Origin: Bacillota bacterium
GTDB lineage: Bacteria; Bacillota; Clostridia; Lachnospirales; Lachnospiraceae
Assembly: GCA_023392995.1 (NCBI GenBank)
Contig: JAEWMZ010000451.1
Coordinates: 1 to 6,781 of the forward strand
Length of the DNA: 6,781 nt
Direction: 5' to 3'
The notes beneath the pieces were generated by a model that searched no databases, had not been told where the DNA came from, and saw only the letters and a program-made list of their open reading frames with translations. This document shows positions 1-6,497 of this stretch, piece after piece (the stretch's first letter is position 1; each line of letters begins with the position of its first letter). A program made the translations under genes and the position numbers.

Positions 1-66
1 AAGCTTGTTTATTACATAGCATGCACGAATGATAGAAAATAAGAAAACATTTGGAGGACGCAATTC

Positions 67-1164
67 ATGAACAGAACACTTCTAAAGCTTTCATTGGCTT
101 GCTTCGCAGGAACTTTATTTTTAACAGCAGCTCCCAAGACAGCCATGGCGGCTTATGAAGAAGCTGTCGCAGGTTATATGTATGACAAGGACAGTATTTC
201 TTCTAATGTGGTTTCCGATTCATCAACTACCGCTATTACTACAATGAGCTTGACCTTAGATGATATTCCGATTCCAGGCTTCAATGATATTGCAATTGCA
301 GATGTTGACACTAATTTATGCATTCGTTCCGGTGCTGGCGAAGATTATAAGATCATTGGCAAGCTGCCAAAGAATGGTGGTTGTGAAGTGCTTTCCACAA
401 CAGATAACGGGTGGACTGAGATTGTTACTAAAACAGCCTCAGGATCATTAAAAGGTTTTGTTAATACGGATTTTCTGATTACAGGAGCTGAGGCTACCGC
501 ATTAGCGAAGGAAGTTGGTTTCTATGTAGCTACCGCGAATACCGACGGATTGAATGTAAGAGCAGAAGCCAATACGGAATCCGCTAAGATCGACGTTGTT
601 GCAAAAGGGGAAGAATTACTTGTATTGGATTCTAAAGTAGTTACTGACAATGATGAGTATAAAGTGTGGGTTAAGGTTAGTATGGATAGTGATACGGAAG
701 AGGGCTCTGTTGGTTATGTGGTCAGGGATTTTGTTGATTTATCCTATCAATTGGTTCATGGTTTATCTATTCAGGAGATTCAATATGGCTCGGGAGTATC
801 ACAGGTTCGGATGGATCTTGTGAATAAGGCAAAGGAATACTTAGGTGGCAGATATGTATGGGGCGGCACCTCTTTAAGTAGTGGTGTTGATTGCTCTGGA
901 TTTACAAGAGCTATTTATGCTAAGTATGGTTACTATATCAATCGTACCTCAAGAGAGCAGGCAAGAGGAGGTTCTTCCATTTCAGCCTCTGATTTGAGAC
1001 CGGGAGATTTGGTTTTCTATGGCAGCTCCAGTTATATTAACCATGTTGCTATGTATATTGGCGGTGGTCAGGTTATTCACGCAAGTAATGCAAGAGATGG
1101 TATCAAGATCTCTAATATGTACTACAGATCACCGGTGAAGTACGTAAGATATATTGGTAATTAA
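67..1164 (+). CDS. Secreted SH3b-SH3b-NlpC/P60 cell-wall peptidase
   Basis: This is probably an exported peptidoglycan endopeptidase that cuts stem peptides (NlpC/P60 family, typically a gamma-D-Glu to diamino acid bond). Residues 1-28 form a Sec signal peptide: an N-R-x3-K start, a hydrophobic core, and an AMA site before A29. Residues 29-75 are a Ser/Thr/Asp-rich linker. Two bacterial SH3 domains follow, at about 76-138 (with LCIRSGAGEDYKIIGKL) and about 152-225 (with GLNVRAEANTESAKI); in this family they usually bind the wall. The NlpC/P60 domain covers about 248-363. Its catalytic Cys276 lies in DCSGF, His326 in NHVAMYIG, and the third polar residue is His338 in VIHAS, so the triad is intact. 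The start is supported by GGAGGA at 53-58, 8 nt upstream. The gene is monocistronic as far as seen, being closed by a strong terminator. Oddity: Cys85 and Cys106 both lie in the first SH3b domain. The family call is secure; the exact substrate and physiological role are not. Confidence 0.93.
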   Translation: MNRTLLKLSLACFAGTLFLTAAPKTAMAAYEEAVAGYMYDKDSISSNVVSDSSTTAITTMSLTLDDIPIPGFNDIAIADVDTNLCIRSGAGEDYKIIGKLPKNGGCEVLSTTDNGWTEIVTKTASGSLKGFVNTDFLITGAEATALAKEVGFYVATANTDGLNVRAEANTESAKIDVVAKGEELLVLDSKVVTDNDEYKVWVKVSMDSDTEEGSVGYVVRDFVDLSYQLVHGLSIQEIQYGSGVSQVRMDLVNKAKEYLGGRYVWGGTSLSSGVDCSGFTRAIYAKYGYYINRTSREQARGGSSISASDLRPGDLVFYGSSSYINHVAMYIGGGQVIHASNARDGIKISNMYYRSPVKYVRYIGN

Positions 1165-1227
1165 ATCCAGGAACCTGTATCATATGGATTTTATTAGGTC
1201 AAAGGCTTACATTAAAATATTTATTAT

Positions 1228-1261
1228 AAAAGGTTGAATCTCTCAAGGTTCAACCTTTTTT
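1228..1261 (+). terminator. Rho-independent terminator after the NlpC/P60 gene
   Basis: An 11-bp perfect stem (AAAAGGTTGAA at 1228-1238 with TTCAACCTTTT at 1249-1259) extends inward by a T-G wobble, a C-G and a T-A pair to a 4-nt loop at 1242-1245. It ends in six T residues at 1256-1261. It lies 64 nt past the peptidase stop codon and separates that gene from the downstream promoter. The A-run of the 5' arm could also give partial function on the opposite strand, but no minus-strand gene is visible to need it. Confidence 0.9.
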
Positions 1262-1293
1262 ATCTGACCAGGTGGAAATATCCCTTCTTTGGG

Positions 1294-1322
1294 TTGACAA
1301 TAAATAGGTGAAAAATTATAAT
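1294..1322 (+). promoter_or_regulatory. Perfect-consensus sigma-A promoter for the MutS-like gene
   Basis: TTGACA at 1294-1299 and TATAAT at 1317-1322 are separated by exactly 17 bp, so both hexamers match the housekeeping consensus in full. Transcription should start near 1329, giving a leader of about 115 nt before the ATG at 1444. The promoter lies just after the terminator at 1228-1261, so it probably opens a new transcription unit (MutS-like gene, rnhA and possibly mutS-mutL). Two further TATAAT hexamers, at 1384-1389 and 1415-1420, lack convincing -35 boxes and are more likely AT-rich coincidence. The leader also holds loose direct repeats (TCGTAT at 1350 and 1358, TGGTAT at 1367) of unknown meaning. 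Confidence 0.85.
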
Positions 1323-1443
1323 TACGGAATGATGTGTTGGATAGAACTGTCGTATGTTCGTATTGTTGGTATGAGTTTTTGTTTATAATACGCTATTCCA
1401 GTAACATAATTAAATATAATTTTTATCCGAAAAGGAGGCATAT

Positions 1444-3117
1444 ATGGAAATTTTCATAACGATAATTGCAGCAATGTTTATTTTTATTGTTTATAGTATT
1501 TATCAGGATAAAAAGCTGAAGAGCTTTCTAATTGTTCGGTTAAAGGAGCAGTGGGGAGCTGTACCGACCCAGGAGTATTCCTCTGAAATGTTTGAATCCT
1601 TACGGGCATATTATTTATCCATAAAAAATCCAGCCAAAGATGTTGATGATATCACCTGGAATGACCTGGATATGGATGATATCTTTATGCTGATGAATAA
1701 TACTCAGACCTCCATTGGGGAGGAGTATCTCTATGCATTTTTAAGAAAGCCCTGCTTTTCCAAGGAAGAGCTGACGGAGCGAAACCGCTTAATGAAGTTT
1801 TTCGCCGAGAATGAGGAAAAAAGGATTGATATTCAGACAAAGTTATATCCGATCGGAAAGCAGACCGTTATCTCAGTTTACGAATATATTAACCGCTTAG
1901 GGGATAAAGAGGTGAAGAGTAACCTTCCCCATTATCTTATGATCCTCGGGTTAGTGGCATCCATTGGCACGATCTTTGTTTACCCTCCGGTTGGAGGTGT
2001 GCTTACGCTGTTCTTCATCATTAATAATATTATGCAATACTATAAAGAGAAGGAGATAATCGAGAATTATCTGATGTTATTTGCTTATATTTACCGGCTG
2101 CTGGATGGAACAAAGGCAATTTACCGGATGAATATTCCCGAAATAAAAACCTATACGGATAGTTTAAAAAAGGATTGTGAAATCTTTAAGGCTTTCCAGA
2201 AGGGCTCTCACTGGGTTACACCAAAGAATCCTTCCGGAGATTTCTTCGGCGCTATCTTGGATTATGTACGCATGCTAACTCATATTGATTTAATCAAGTA
2301 CAATCAGCTGCTGCACTTTTTTAAGAATAACAGAGATACCTTAAACAGGATCTATTCCAATATTGGATTCCTGGATACTATGATTGCTACCGCCTCCTTT
2401 CGGGAGCTGCTCCCTTACTACTGTGAACCGATTCTTAACTCTGTGGAAAAGCCGGGCATTTCAGTGGAGGCCTTGTACCATCCTTTGATTGCAGAGCCGA
2501 TTCCCAACTCCATAGCAGAGCACAGGAGTGTACTGATTACCGGCTCCAATGCTTCCGGTAAATCCACCTTTATTAAGACCTTAGCCATTAATGCTATCTT
2601 AGCTCAGACCATTGATACCTCAACCAGCCGAAGCTATAAGGCCAGCTATTTCATTGTTGCTTCCTCTATGGCTCTTCGGGACAACCTTTTTGAAAAGGAG
2701 AGCTATTATATGGTGGAGATTAAATCCTTAAAGCGAATACTGAATATAATCAATGAGGATATCCCCACACTATGCTTTATTGATGAAGTACTAAGAGGAA
2801 CCAATACGCTGGAGCGTATTGCGGCATCCTCCAGAATTTTGGCAGCGATTGCAAATAAGAATGCTTTGGTTTTCGCCGCAACCCACGATATTGAACTTAC
2901 TCTCATTTTAGAAAAATATTATTCCAATTATCATTTCCAGGAACGAATTGAAGCAAATGAGGTATTATTCGATTATAAATTATATGAAGGTAAGGCTGTA
3001 TCTAAGAATGCGATCAAGCTTCTGGATATGCTGCAGTTCCCGAAGGATATTACTGCCGCTGCGGAGGCTTCTGCAGAAGAGTTTTTAGTAACCGGGGAAT
3101 GGGGTAGGATTAATTAG
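1444..3117 (+). CDS. Membrane-anchored MutS-superfamily ATPase (MutS-like, no mismatch-recognition domain)
   Basis: This 557-residue protein shares the core and ATPase parts of MutS but not the rest. Residues 71-103 (with NNTQTSIGEEYLYAFLRKP) match the start of the MutS core, where true MutS has TKTAMGARLLRSFLEQP. Residues about 305-350 match the MutS stretch leading into the ATPase. The ATPase shows Walker A GSNASGKST (367-375), a segment YYMVEIKSLKRIL (421-433) parallel to MutS TFMVEMTEVANIL, Walker B LCFIDE with D447 and E448, RGTNT (451-455), and an H-loop ATHDIEL with His481. The mismatch-recognition domain with its Phe-x-Glu motif and the connector domain are absent. Hydrophobic segments at 3-20, 162-180 and 183-199 (the last two split by a Pro-Pro turn) suggest three membrane spans, with the ATPase in the cytoplasm by the positive-inside rule. 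AAGGAGG at 1432-1438, 5 nt upstream, fixes the start. It reads as an intact ATPase, unlikely to recognise mismatches by the usual route; its function is unknown. Confidence 0.88.
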   Translation: MEIFITIIAAMFIFIVYSIYQDKKLKSFLIVRLKEQWGAVPTQEYSSEMFESLRAYYLSIKNPAKDVDDITWNDLDMDDIFMLMNNTQTSIGEEYLYAFLRKPCFSKEELTERNRLMKFFAENEEKRIDIQTKLYPIGKQTVISVYEYINRLGDKEVKSNLPHYLMILGLVASIGTIFVYPPVGGVLTLFFIINNIMQYYKEKEIIENYLMLFAYIYRLLDGTKAIYRMNIPEIKTYTDSLKKDCEIFKAFQKGSHWVTPKNPSGDFFGAILDYVRMLTHIDLIKYNQLLHFFKNNRDTLNRIYSNIGFLDTMIATASFRELLPYYCEPILNSVEKPGISVEALYHPLIAEPIPNSIAEHRSVLITGSNASGKSTFIKTLAINAILAQTIDTSTSRSYKASYFIVASSMALRDNLFEKESYYMVEIKSLKRILNIINEDIPTLCFIDEVLRGTNTLERIAASSRILAAIANKNALVFAATHDIELTLILEKYYSNYHFQERIEANEVLFDYKLYEGKAVSKNAIKLLDMLQFPKDITAAAEASAEEFLVTGEWGRIN

Positions 3118-3210
3118 AGAATATATCCCCAATCATATTCATTAGTGATCGCCTGAGAGGACTTATTACGCTTCATCACATTTTTTTACGAAAAGGAATG
3201 GAGGACAACT

Positions 3211-3684
3211 ATGAACGTTAAATTGTATACAGATGGAGCAGCGAGGGGGAATCCGGACGGCCCAGGAGGCTACGGGGCGATTCTCGTGTATGTCGATTCC
3301 AAGGGAGTGGAGCATGAAAGGGAATACAGCGGAGGATATAAAAAAACCACCAACAACCGCATGGAATTAATGGCGGCAATTGTTGGACTGGAAGCTCTGA
3401 CAAAGCCCTGCAATGTAATTCTTTACTCTGATTCTCAATATGTAGTAAAGGCCTTTAACGAGCATTGGCTGGAAGGCTGGATCAAGAAGGGCTGGAAGCG
3501 CGGGAAGAACGAACCGGTTAAGAATGTGGACTTATGGAAGCGTCTGTTAAAGGCGATGGAGCCCCACAAGGTAACCTATGAATGGGTTCGGGGGCATAAT
3601 GGACACCCAATGAATGAACGCTGTGACGTACTTGCAACAACCGCTGCCGATGGGGATAACCTGGCGGAGGATGTCGTTTTATAA
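3211..3684 (+). CDS. rnhA: Ribonuclease HI
   Basis: This cytoplasmic endonuclease cleaves the RNA strand of RNA:DNA hybrids, as in primer removal and R-loop clearance. All catalytic residues are present: Asp8 (YTDGAARGNP), Glu52 (NNRMELMAA), Asp74 (YSDSQYV), His129 (VRGHNGHP) and Asp139 (NERCDVLA), matching E. coli D10, E48, D70, H124 and D134. The basic handle region is kept (about 86-109, ending PVKNVDLW). At 157 residues it is close to the 155 of E. coli RNase HI. There is no N-terminal hybrid-binding domain, so this is the short form. GGAGGA at 3200-3205, 5 nt upstream, supports the start. One small oddity is an extra Asp16 in GNPDGPGG, where the common form is GNPGPGG. The gene lies 93 bp after the MutS-like gene and 84 bp before mutS. 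No terminator or good promoter is seen in the 93-bp gap, so co-transcription with the MutS-like gene is likely. Confidence 0.96.
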   Translation: MNVKLYTDGAARGNPDGPGGYGAILVYVDSKGVEHEREYSGGYKKTTNNRMELMAAIVGLEALTKPCNVILYSDSQYVVKAFNEHWLEGWIKKGWKRGKNEPVKNVDLWKRLLKAMEPHKVTYEWVRGHNGHPMNERCDVLATTAADGDNLAEDVVL

Positions 3685-3688
3685 AACG
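3675..3688. repeat. 14-bp perfect palindrome over the rnhA stop codon
   Basis: CGTTTTATAAAACG reads the same on both strands and contains the rnhA stop codon (3682-3684). It has no spacer, so it is poorly suited to form an RNA hairpin and looks more like a binding site for a dimeric protein. It lies just upstream of the mutS promoter, about 8 bp before the proposed -35 box. An operator role is inference; chance in AT-rich DNA is possible. Confidence 0.5.
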
Positions 3689-3689
3689 T

Positions 3690-3736
3690 AAAACCATTGC
3701 AATCGAGTATCTATATGGTATAATTGTAATGGTTTT
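3690..3736. repeat. Inverted repeat in the rnhA-mutS spacer
   Basis: AAAACCATTGCAAT (3690-3703) pairs with ATTGTAATGGTTTT (3723-3736) over 14 bp, with one G-U wobble and a 19-nt loop. The right arm ends in TTTT. Transcribed from upstream it could act as a weak, low-GC terminator or attenuator after rnhA. As DNA it could be an operator, because it surrounds the mutS promoter elements. The two roles cannot be told apart from sequence. Confidence 0.7.
3697..3724 (+). promoter_or_regulatory. Likely mutS promoter with extended -10
   Basis: TATAAT at 3719-3724 is a perfect -10 hexamer, preceded by TGG at 3716-3718 to give an extended -10 (TGnTATAAT). A weaker -35, TTGCAA at 3697-3702 (4 of 6 consensus bases), lies 16 bp upstream. 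The extended -10 would compensate for the poor -35. The start of transcription would fall near 3731, inside the right arm of the inverted repeat, leaving a leader of about 38 nt. This would let mutS be expressed apart from the upstream genes. Confidence 0.65.
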
Positions 3737-3749
3737 CATCATGATTACA

Positions 3750-3760
3750 AAGGAAAGGGA
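3750..3760 (+). promoter_or_regulatory. mutS: Non-canonical ribosome binding site of mutS
   Basis: The purine stretch AAGGAAAGGGA offers two partial Shine-Dalgarno cores: AAGGA, 14 nt from the ATG, and AAGGGA, 8 nt away. The nearer one fits usual spacing. It is weaker than the GGAGG sites of the other genes here. The ATG at 3769 is still favoured because the protein then begins with the expected short helix before the mismatch-recognition motif, and the ATG at 3741 is out of frame. Confidence 0.6.
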
Positions 3761-3768
3761 TTTTCACC

Positions 3769-6483
3769 ATGGCTCAATTAACACCCCTGATGCAGCAATA
3801 TATGCAGATAAAGGAGCAATATAAAGACTGCATCTTATTCTACCGATTAGGTGATTTCTATGAAATGTTCTATGAGGACGCAACGATCTGCTCGAAGGAG
3901 CTGGAGATCGTTTTAACCGGAAAAAACGTTGGACAAGAGGACCGTGCTCCCATGTGCGGTATTCCCCATCATGCGGTAGACAACTATTTAAGCAAATTAG
4001 TCAGCCGTGGTTACCGGGTTGCGATCTGTGAACAGGTGGAGGACCCGAAAGCGTCAAAGGGAATTGTAAAAAGAGAGGTAGTCCGTATTGTAACCCCGGG
4101 TACCAATTTAAATACACAGGTCTTAGATGAGACCAAGAATAACTATCTGATGGCAATTGTACATACCACGAACGCTTATGGCATCTCCATTGTAGATATC
4201 ACCACGGGAGATTACTATGTTACTGAGGTTGATACGGAGCGTAAGCTTGTGGATGAGATCTATAAATGGTCTCCTTCTGAAATCATCTGTAATGATACCT
4301 TTTTTGTGTCAGGTATTAATATCGAGACAATAAAAAATATTGGGAATTTAACCCTGTCACCCTTAGAACCCTGGTACTTTGATGATGAATTATGCATCAG
4401 AGCTTTAAAGGAACACTTTAATGTTGGAACCGTGGACGGACTTGGCTTAAAGGACTATACCATCGGTGTGATCGCGGCAGGCTGCATAATGCAGTTTTTA
4501 AGGGAGACCCAGAAGAATTCCCTGTCCCATATCACAAAGCTGTCTCCCTATACCTATGAGAAATTCATGCTGCTGGACAGCTCTACCGTACGTAATCTGG
4601 AGCTGACGGAGACAATTCGCGAGAAGACCAAGAAGGGCTCTCTGCTTTGGGTGTTAGATAAAACCAAGACTGCTATGGGTGCCCGTTTGCTTCGAAGCTT
4701 TCTTGAACAGCCCCTGATTGATTTTGATATGATTAAGGATCGTCATGAGGCAGTCGCAGGCTTGAAGGATCATATGATATCCAGGGAAGAAATTCGTGAA
4801 TACTTAAATCCAATCTACGACCTGGAACGTCTTATGAGTAAAATCAGCTATAAAAGCGCAAATCCAAGAGACCTTGTAGCGTTTCGTTCCTCCTTGTCCA
4901 TGCTGCCCCACATCAAATTGTTAATGAAGGACTTTGAGAGCCGTCTCCTCGTGGAGCTTTATGAGGATCTGGACCCCCTTGAGGATATCACTACTTTAAT
5001 CACCGCGGCAATTACAGAAGAGCCTCCGATTAATGTGAAGGAAGGCGGAATGATTAAGGAGGGTTATAACGAAGAGGTGGATCGTCTGCGCAGAGCGAAG
5101 ACAGAGGGTAAGGACTGGCTCATGGATTTGGAAACCAAGGAACGTGAGGCCACCGGGATTAAGAACCTGCGCATTCGTTATAACCGAGTTTTTGGTTATT
5201 ATCTCGAGGTTACCAACTCTTATCAGAACCTGGTGCCGCAAAACTGGATTCGTAAACAGACCCTTGCAAATGCAGAGCGTTATACCACCCAGGAGTTAAA
5301 GGAACTGGAGGATATCATCCTTGGAGCGGAGGATAAGCTCTTTTCACTGGAATACGATCTCTTTGCTGAGGTTCGTGATCAGATCTCCCTTGAAGTAAAG
5401 CGAATTCAAAAGACCGCGAAGGCAATTGCTAAGATCGATGTATTTGCCTCCCTGGCTCTGGTGGCAGAGCAGAATAATTATATCCAGCCAAAGATGAATA
5501 CCAACGGCTCGCTGCATATTAAGAATGGCCGTCATCCTGTCGTAGAGCGCATGATTTCCCATGATATGTTTGTTGCAAATGATACTTTGTTGGACAATCG
5601 ACAGGATCGCGTGTCCATTATCACCGGCCCCAATATGGCAGGAAAGTCTACCTATATGAGACAGACGGCACTTATTGTATTACTTGCACAGATCGGAAGC
5701 TTTGTACCGGCGGACAGCGCCGAAATCAGCATTGTAGATCGTATCTTCACCCGTGTGGGCGCTTCGGACGATTTAGCCAGCGGGCAAAGTACCTTTATGG
5801 TAGAAATGACTGAGGTGGCTAACATCCTTCGGAATGCGACCAAGAACAGTCTGTTAATCCTGGATGAAATCGGCAGGGGTACCAGTACCTTTGATGGTCT
5901 GAGTATTGCCTGGGCTGTCGTTGAACATATCAGCAACACCCAGATTCTTGGCGCTAAAACCTTATTTGCCACTCATTACCACGAGCTTACTGAGCTGGAA
6001 GGACGTCTGGAAGGTGTGAATAACTATTGCATCGCGGTGAAGGAACAAGGGGAGGATATTGTCTTTCTTCGTAAAATCGTCAAAGGCGGAGCAGATAAGA
6101 GCTATGGAATTCAGGTTGCTAAGCTGGCGGGAGTACCAAATAGTGTATTAAAGCGCGCCAGTGAAATTGTTTCCGAACTAACCGGGAATGACCTGGCTTT
6201 AAAAACGAAGAACCTTTCCCATCCTGAGGAGGCTGCTGAGCAATCTGACTTTGTACAGGAGGAATTCGCCTTCGAGGCATTGCAAGATAACATGGAGTTA
6301 GGGGCTGCAAATGTGAAAAAAGCGAAAAAAGCAAAGGATACCAGTCAAATTTCCTTATTCTCCATGTTGGGTAACGAAGATGTCATTACCGAATTGAGGG
6401 ATCTGGATCTTGCGAGACTGACGCCGATTGATGCTATGAATAAGTTGTACCTTATGCAGCGGAAAATAAAAGACCGTATTTAG
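3769..6483 (+). CDS. mutS: DNA mismatch repair protein MutS
   Basis: MutS scans new DNA, binds mismatches and small loops, and recruits MutL in an ATP-dependent way. All domains are visible: mismatch recognition (about 1-115) with Phe30-Tyr-Glu32 in GDFYEMF; connector (about 125-255); core/lever (about 270-560) with TKTAMGARLLRSFLEQP; clamp (about 420-520); and ATPase (about 565-800). The ATPase has Walker A GPNMAGKST (620-628), the TFMVEMTEV segment (675-683), Walker B LLILDE with D699 and E700, GRGTSTFDG (702-710) and His736 in ATHYHEL. A helix-turn-helix dimer region follows (about 778-800). The C-terminal linker is low in complexity and rich in Glu, Ala and Lys (about 805-858). It leads to QISLF (860-864), a good beta-clamp-binding motif, and a tail (about 873-900) resembling the tetramer-forming segment. 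At 904 residues it is about 45-50 longer than E. coli or B. subtilis MutS, mostly through the linker. It has its own likely promoter and precedes mutL by 184 bp. Confidence 0.98.
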   Translation: MAQLTPLMQQYMQIKEQYKDCILFYRLGDFYEMFYEDATICSKELEIVLTGKNVGQEDRAPMCGIPHHAVDNYLSKLVSRGYRVAICEQVEDPKASKGIVKREVVRIVTPGTNLNTQVLDETKNNYLMAIVHTTNAYGISIVDITTGDYYVTEVDTERKLVDEIYKWSPSEIICNDTFFVSGINIETIKNIGNLTLSPLEPWYFDDELCIRALKEHFNVGTVDGLGLKDYTIGVIAAGCIMQFLRETQKNSLSHITKLSPYTYEKFMLLDSSTVRNLELTETIREKTKKGSLLWVLDKTKTAMGARLLRSFLEQPLIDFDMIKDRHEAVAGLKDHMISREEIREYLNPIYDLERLMSKISYKSANPRDLVAFRSSLSMLPHIKLLMKDFESRLLVELYEDLDPLEDITTLITAAITEEPPINVKEGGMIKEGYNEEVDRLRRAKTEGKDWLMDLETKEREATGIKNLRIRYNRVFGYYLEVTNSYQNLVPQNWIRKQTLANAERYTTQELKELEDIILGAEDKLFSLEYDLFAEVRDQISLEVKRIQKTAKAIAKIDVFASLALVAEQNNYIQPKMNTNGSLHIKNGRHPVVERMISHDMFVANDTLLDNRQDRVSIITGPNMAGKSTYMRQTALIVLLAQIGSFVPADSAEISIVDRIFTRVGASDDLASGQSTFMVEMTEVANILRNATKNSLLILDEIGRGTSTFDGLSIAWAVVEHISNTQILGAKTLFATHYHELTELEGRLEGVNNYCIAVKEQGEDIVFLRKIVKGGADKSYGIQVAKLAGVPNSVLKRASEIVSELTGNDLALKTKNLSHPEEAAEQSDFVQEEFAFEALQDNMELGAANVKKAKKAKDTSQISLFSMLGNEDVITELRDLDLARLTPIDAMNKLYLMQRKIKDRI
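6316..6330 (+). repeat. Two A6 tracts in the mutS C-terminal linker
   Basis: Runs of six A at 6316-6321 and 6325-6330, separated by GCG, encode Lys850-Lys851 and Lys853-Lys854. They lie between the ATPase and the QISLF clamp motif. One added base in either run would lead to TAA at 6372-6374, and one lost base to TGA at 6395-6397. Both would keep the ATPase but remove the clamp-binding motif and tail. Confidence 0.8.
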
Positions 6484-6497
6484 GGAGAAGCGCGGAT

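Noticed and set aside
1..66. Promoter for the NlpC/P60 gene in the first 66 bases (TTGTTT at 5-10, TAGAAA at 33-38).
   Set aside because: Poor matches and wrong spacing; the real promoter may lie upstream of the window.
67..105. Lipoprotein signal (LSLAC, Cys12) in the NlpC/P60 protein.
   Set aside because: The position -3 to Cys is Ser and the hydrophobic stretch before it is too short; the AMA site at residue 28 fits an ordinary signal peptide better.
1163..1191. Stem AAATCCA / TGGATTT just after the NlpC/P60 stop codon.
   Set aside because: Seven AT-rich pairs with a 15-nt loop and no proper T-tract; the strong terminator at 1228-1261 explains the ending.
1332..1388. Small ORF of 18 codons (MCWIELSYVRIVGMSFCL) in the leader of the MutS-like gene, starting about 3 nt after the predicted transcription start.
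   Set aside because: No ribosome binding site and no leader-peptide signature such as repeated amino acids or an attenuator hairpin; likely chance.
3145..3187. Possible terminator between the MutS-like gene and rnhA: GTGAT (3145-3149) with ATCAC (3175-3179), then seven T residues (3181-3187).
   Set aside because: Only 5 bp of stem around a 25-nt loop with little inner pairing; too weak to call, though some termination cannot be excluded.
3741..3771. Upstream ATG at 3741 as an alternative start or leader ORF for mutS.
   Set aside because: It is out of frame with mutS by one base and has no ribosome binding site in front.
5652..5972. Antisense open reading frame of 106 codons within the mutS ATPase region.
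   Set aside because: It lies opposite the most conserved part of mutS, shows no recognisable domain, and is a shadow of the codon pattern of that gene.
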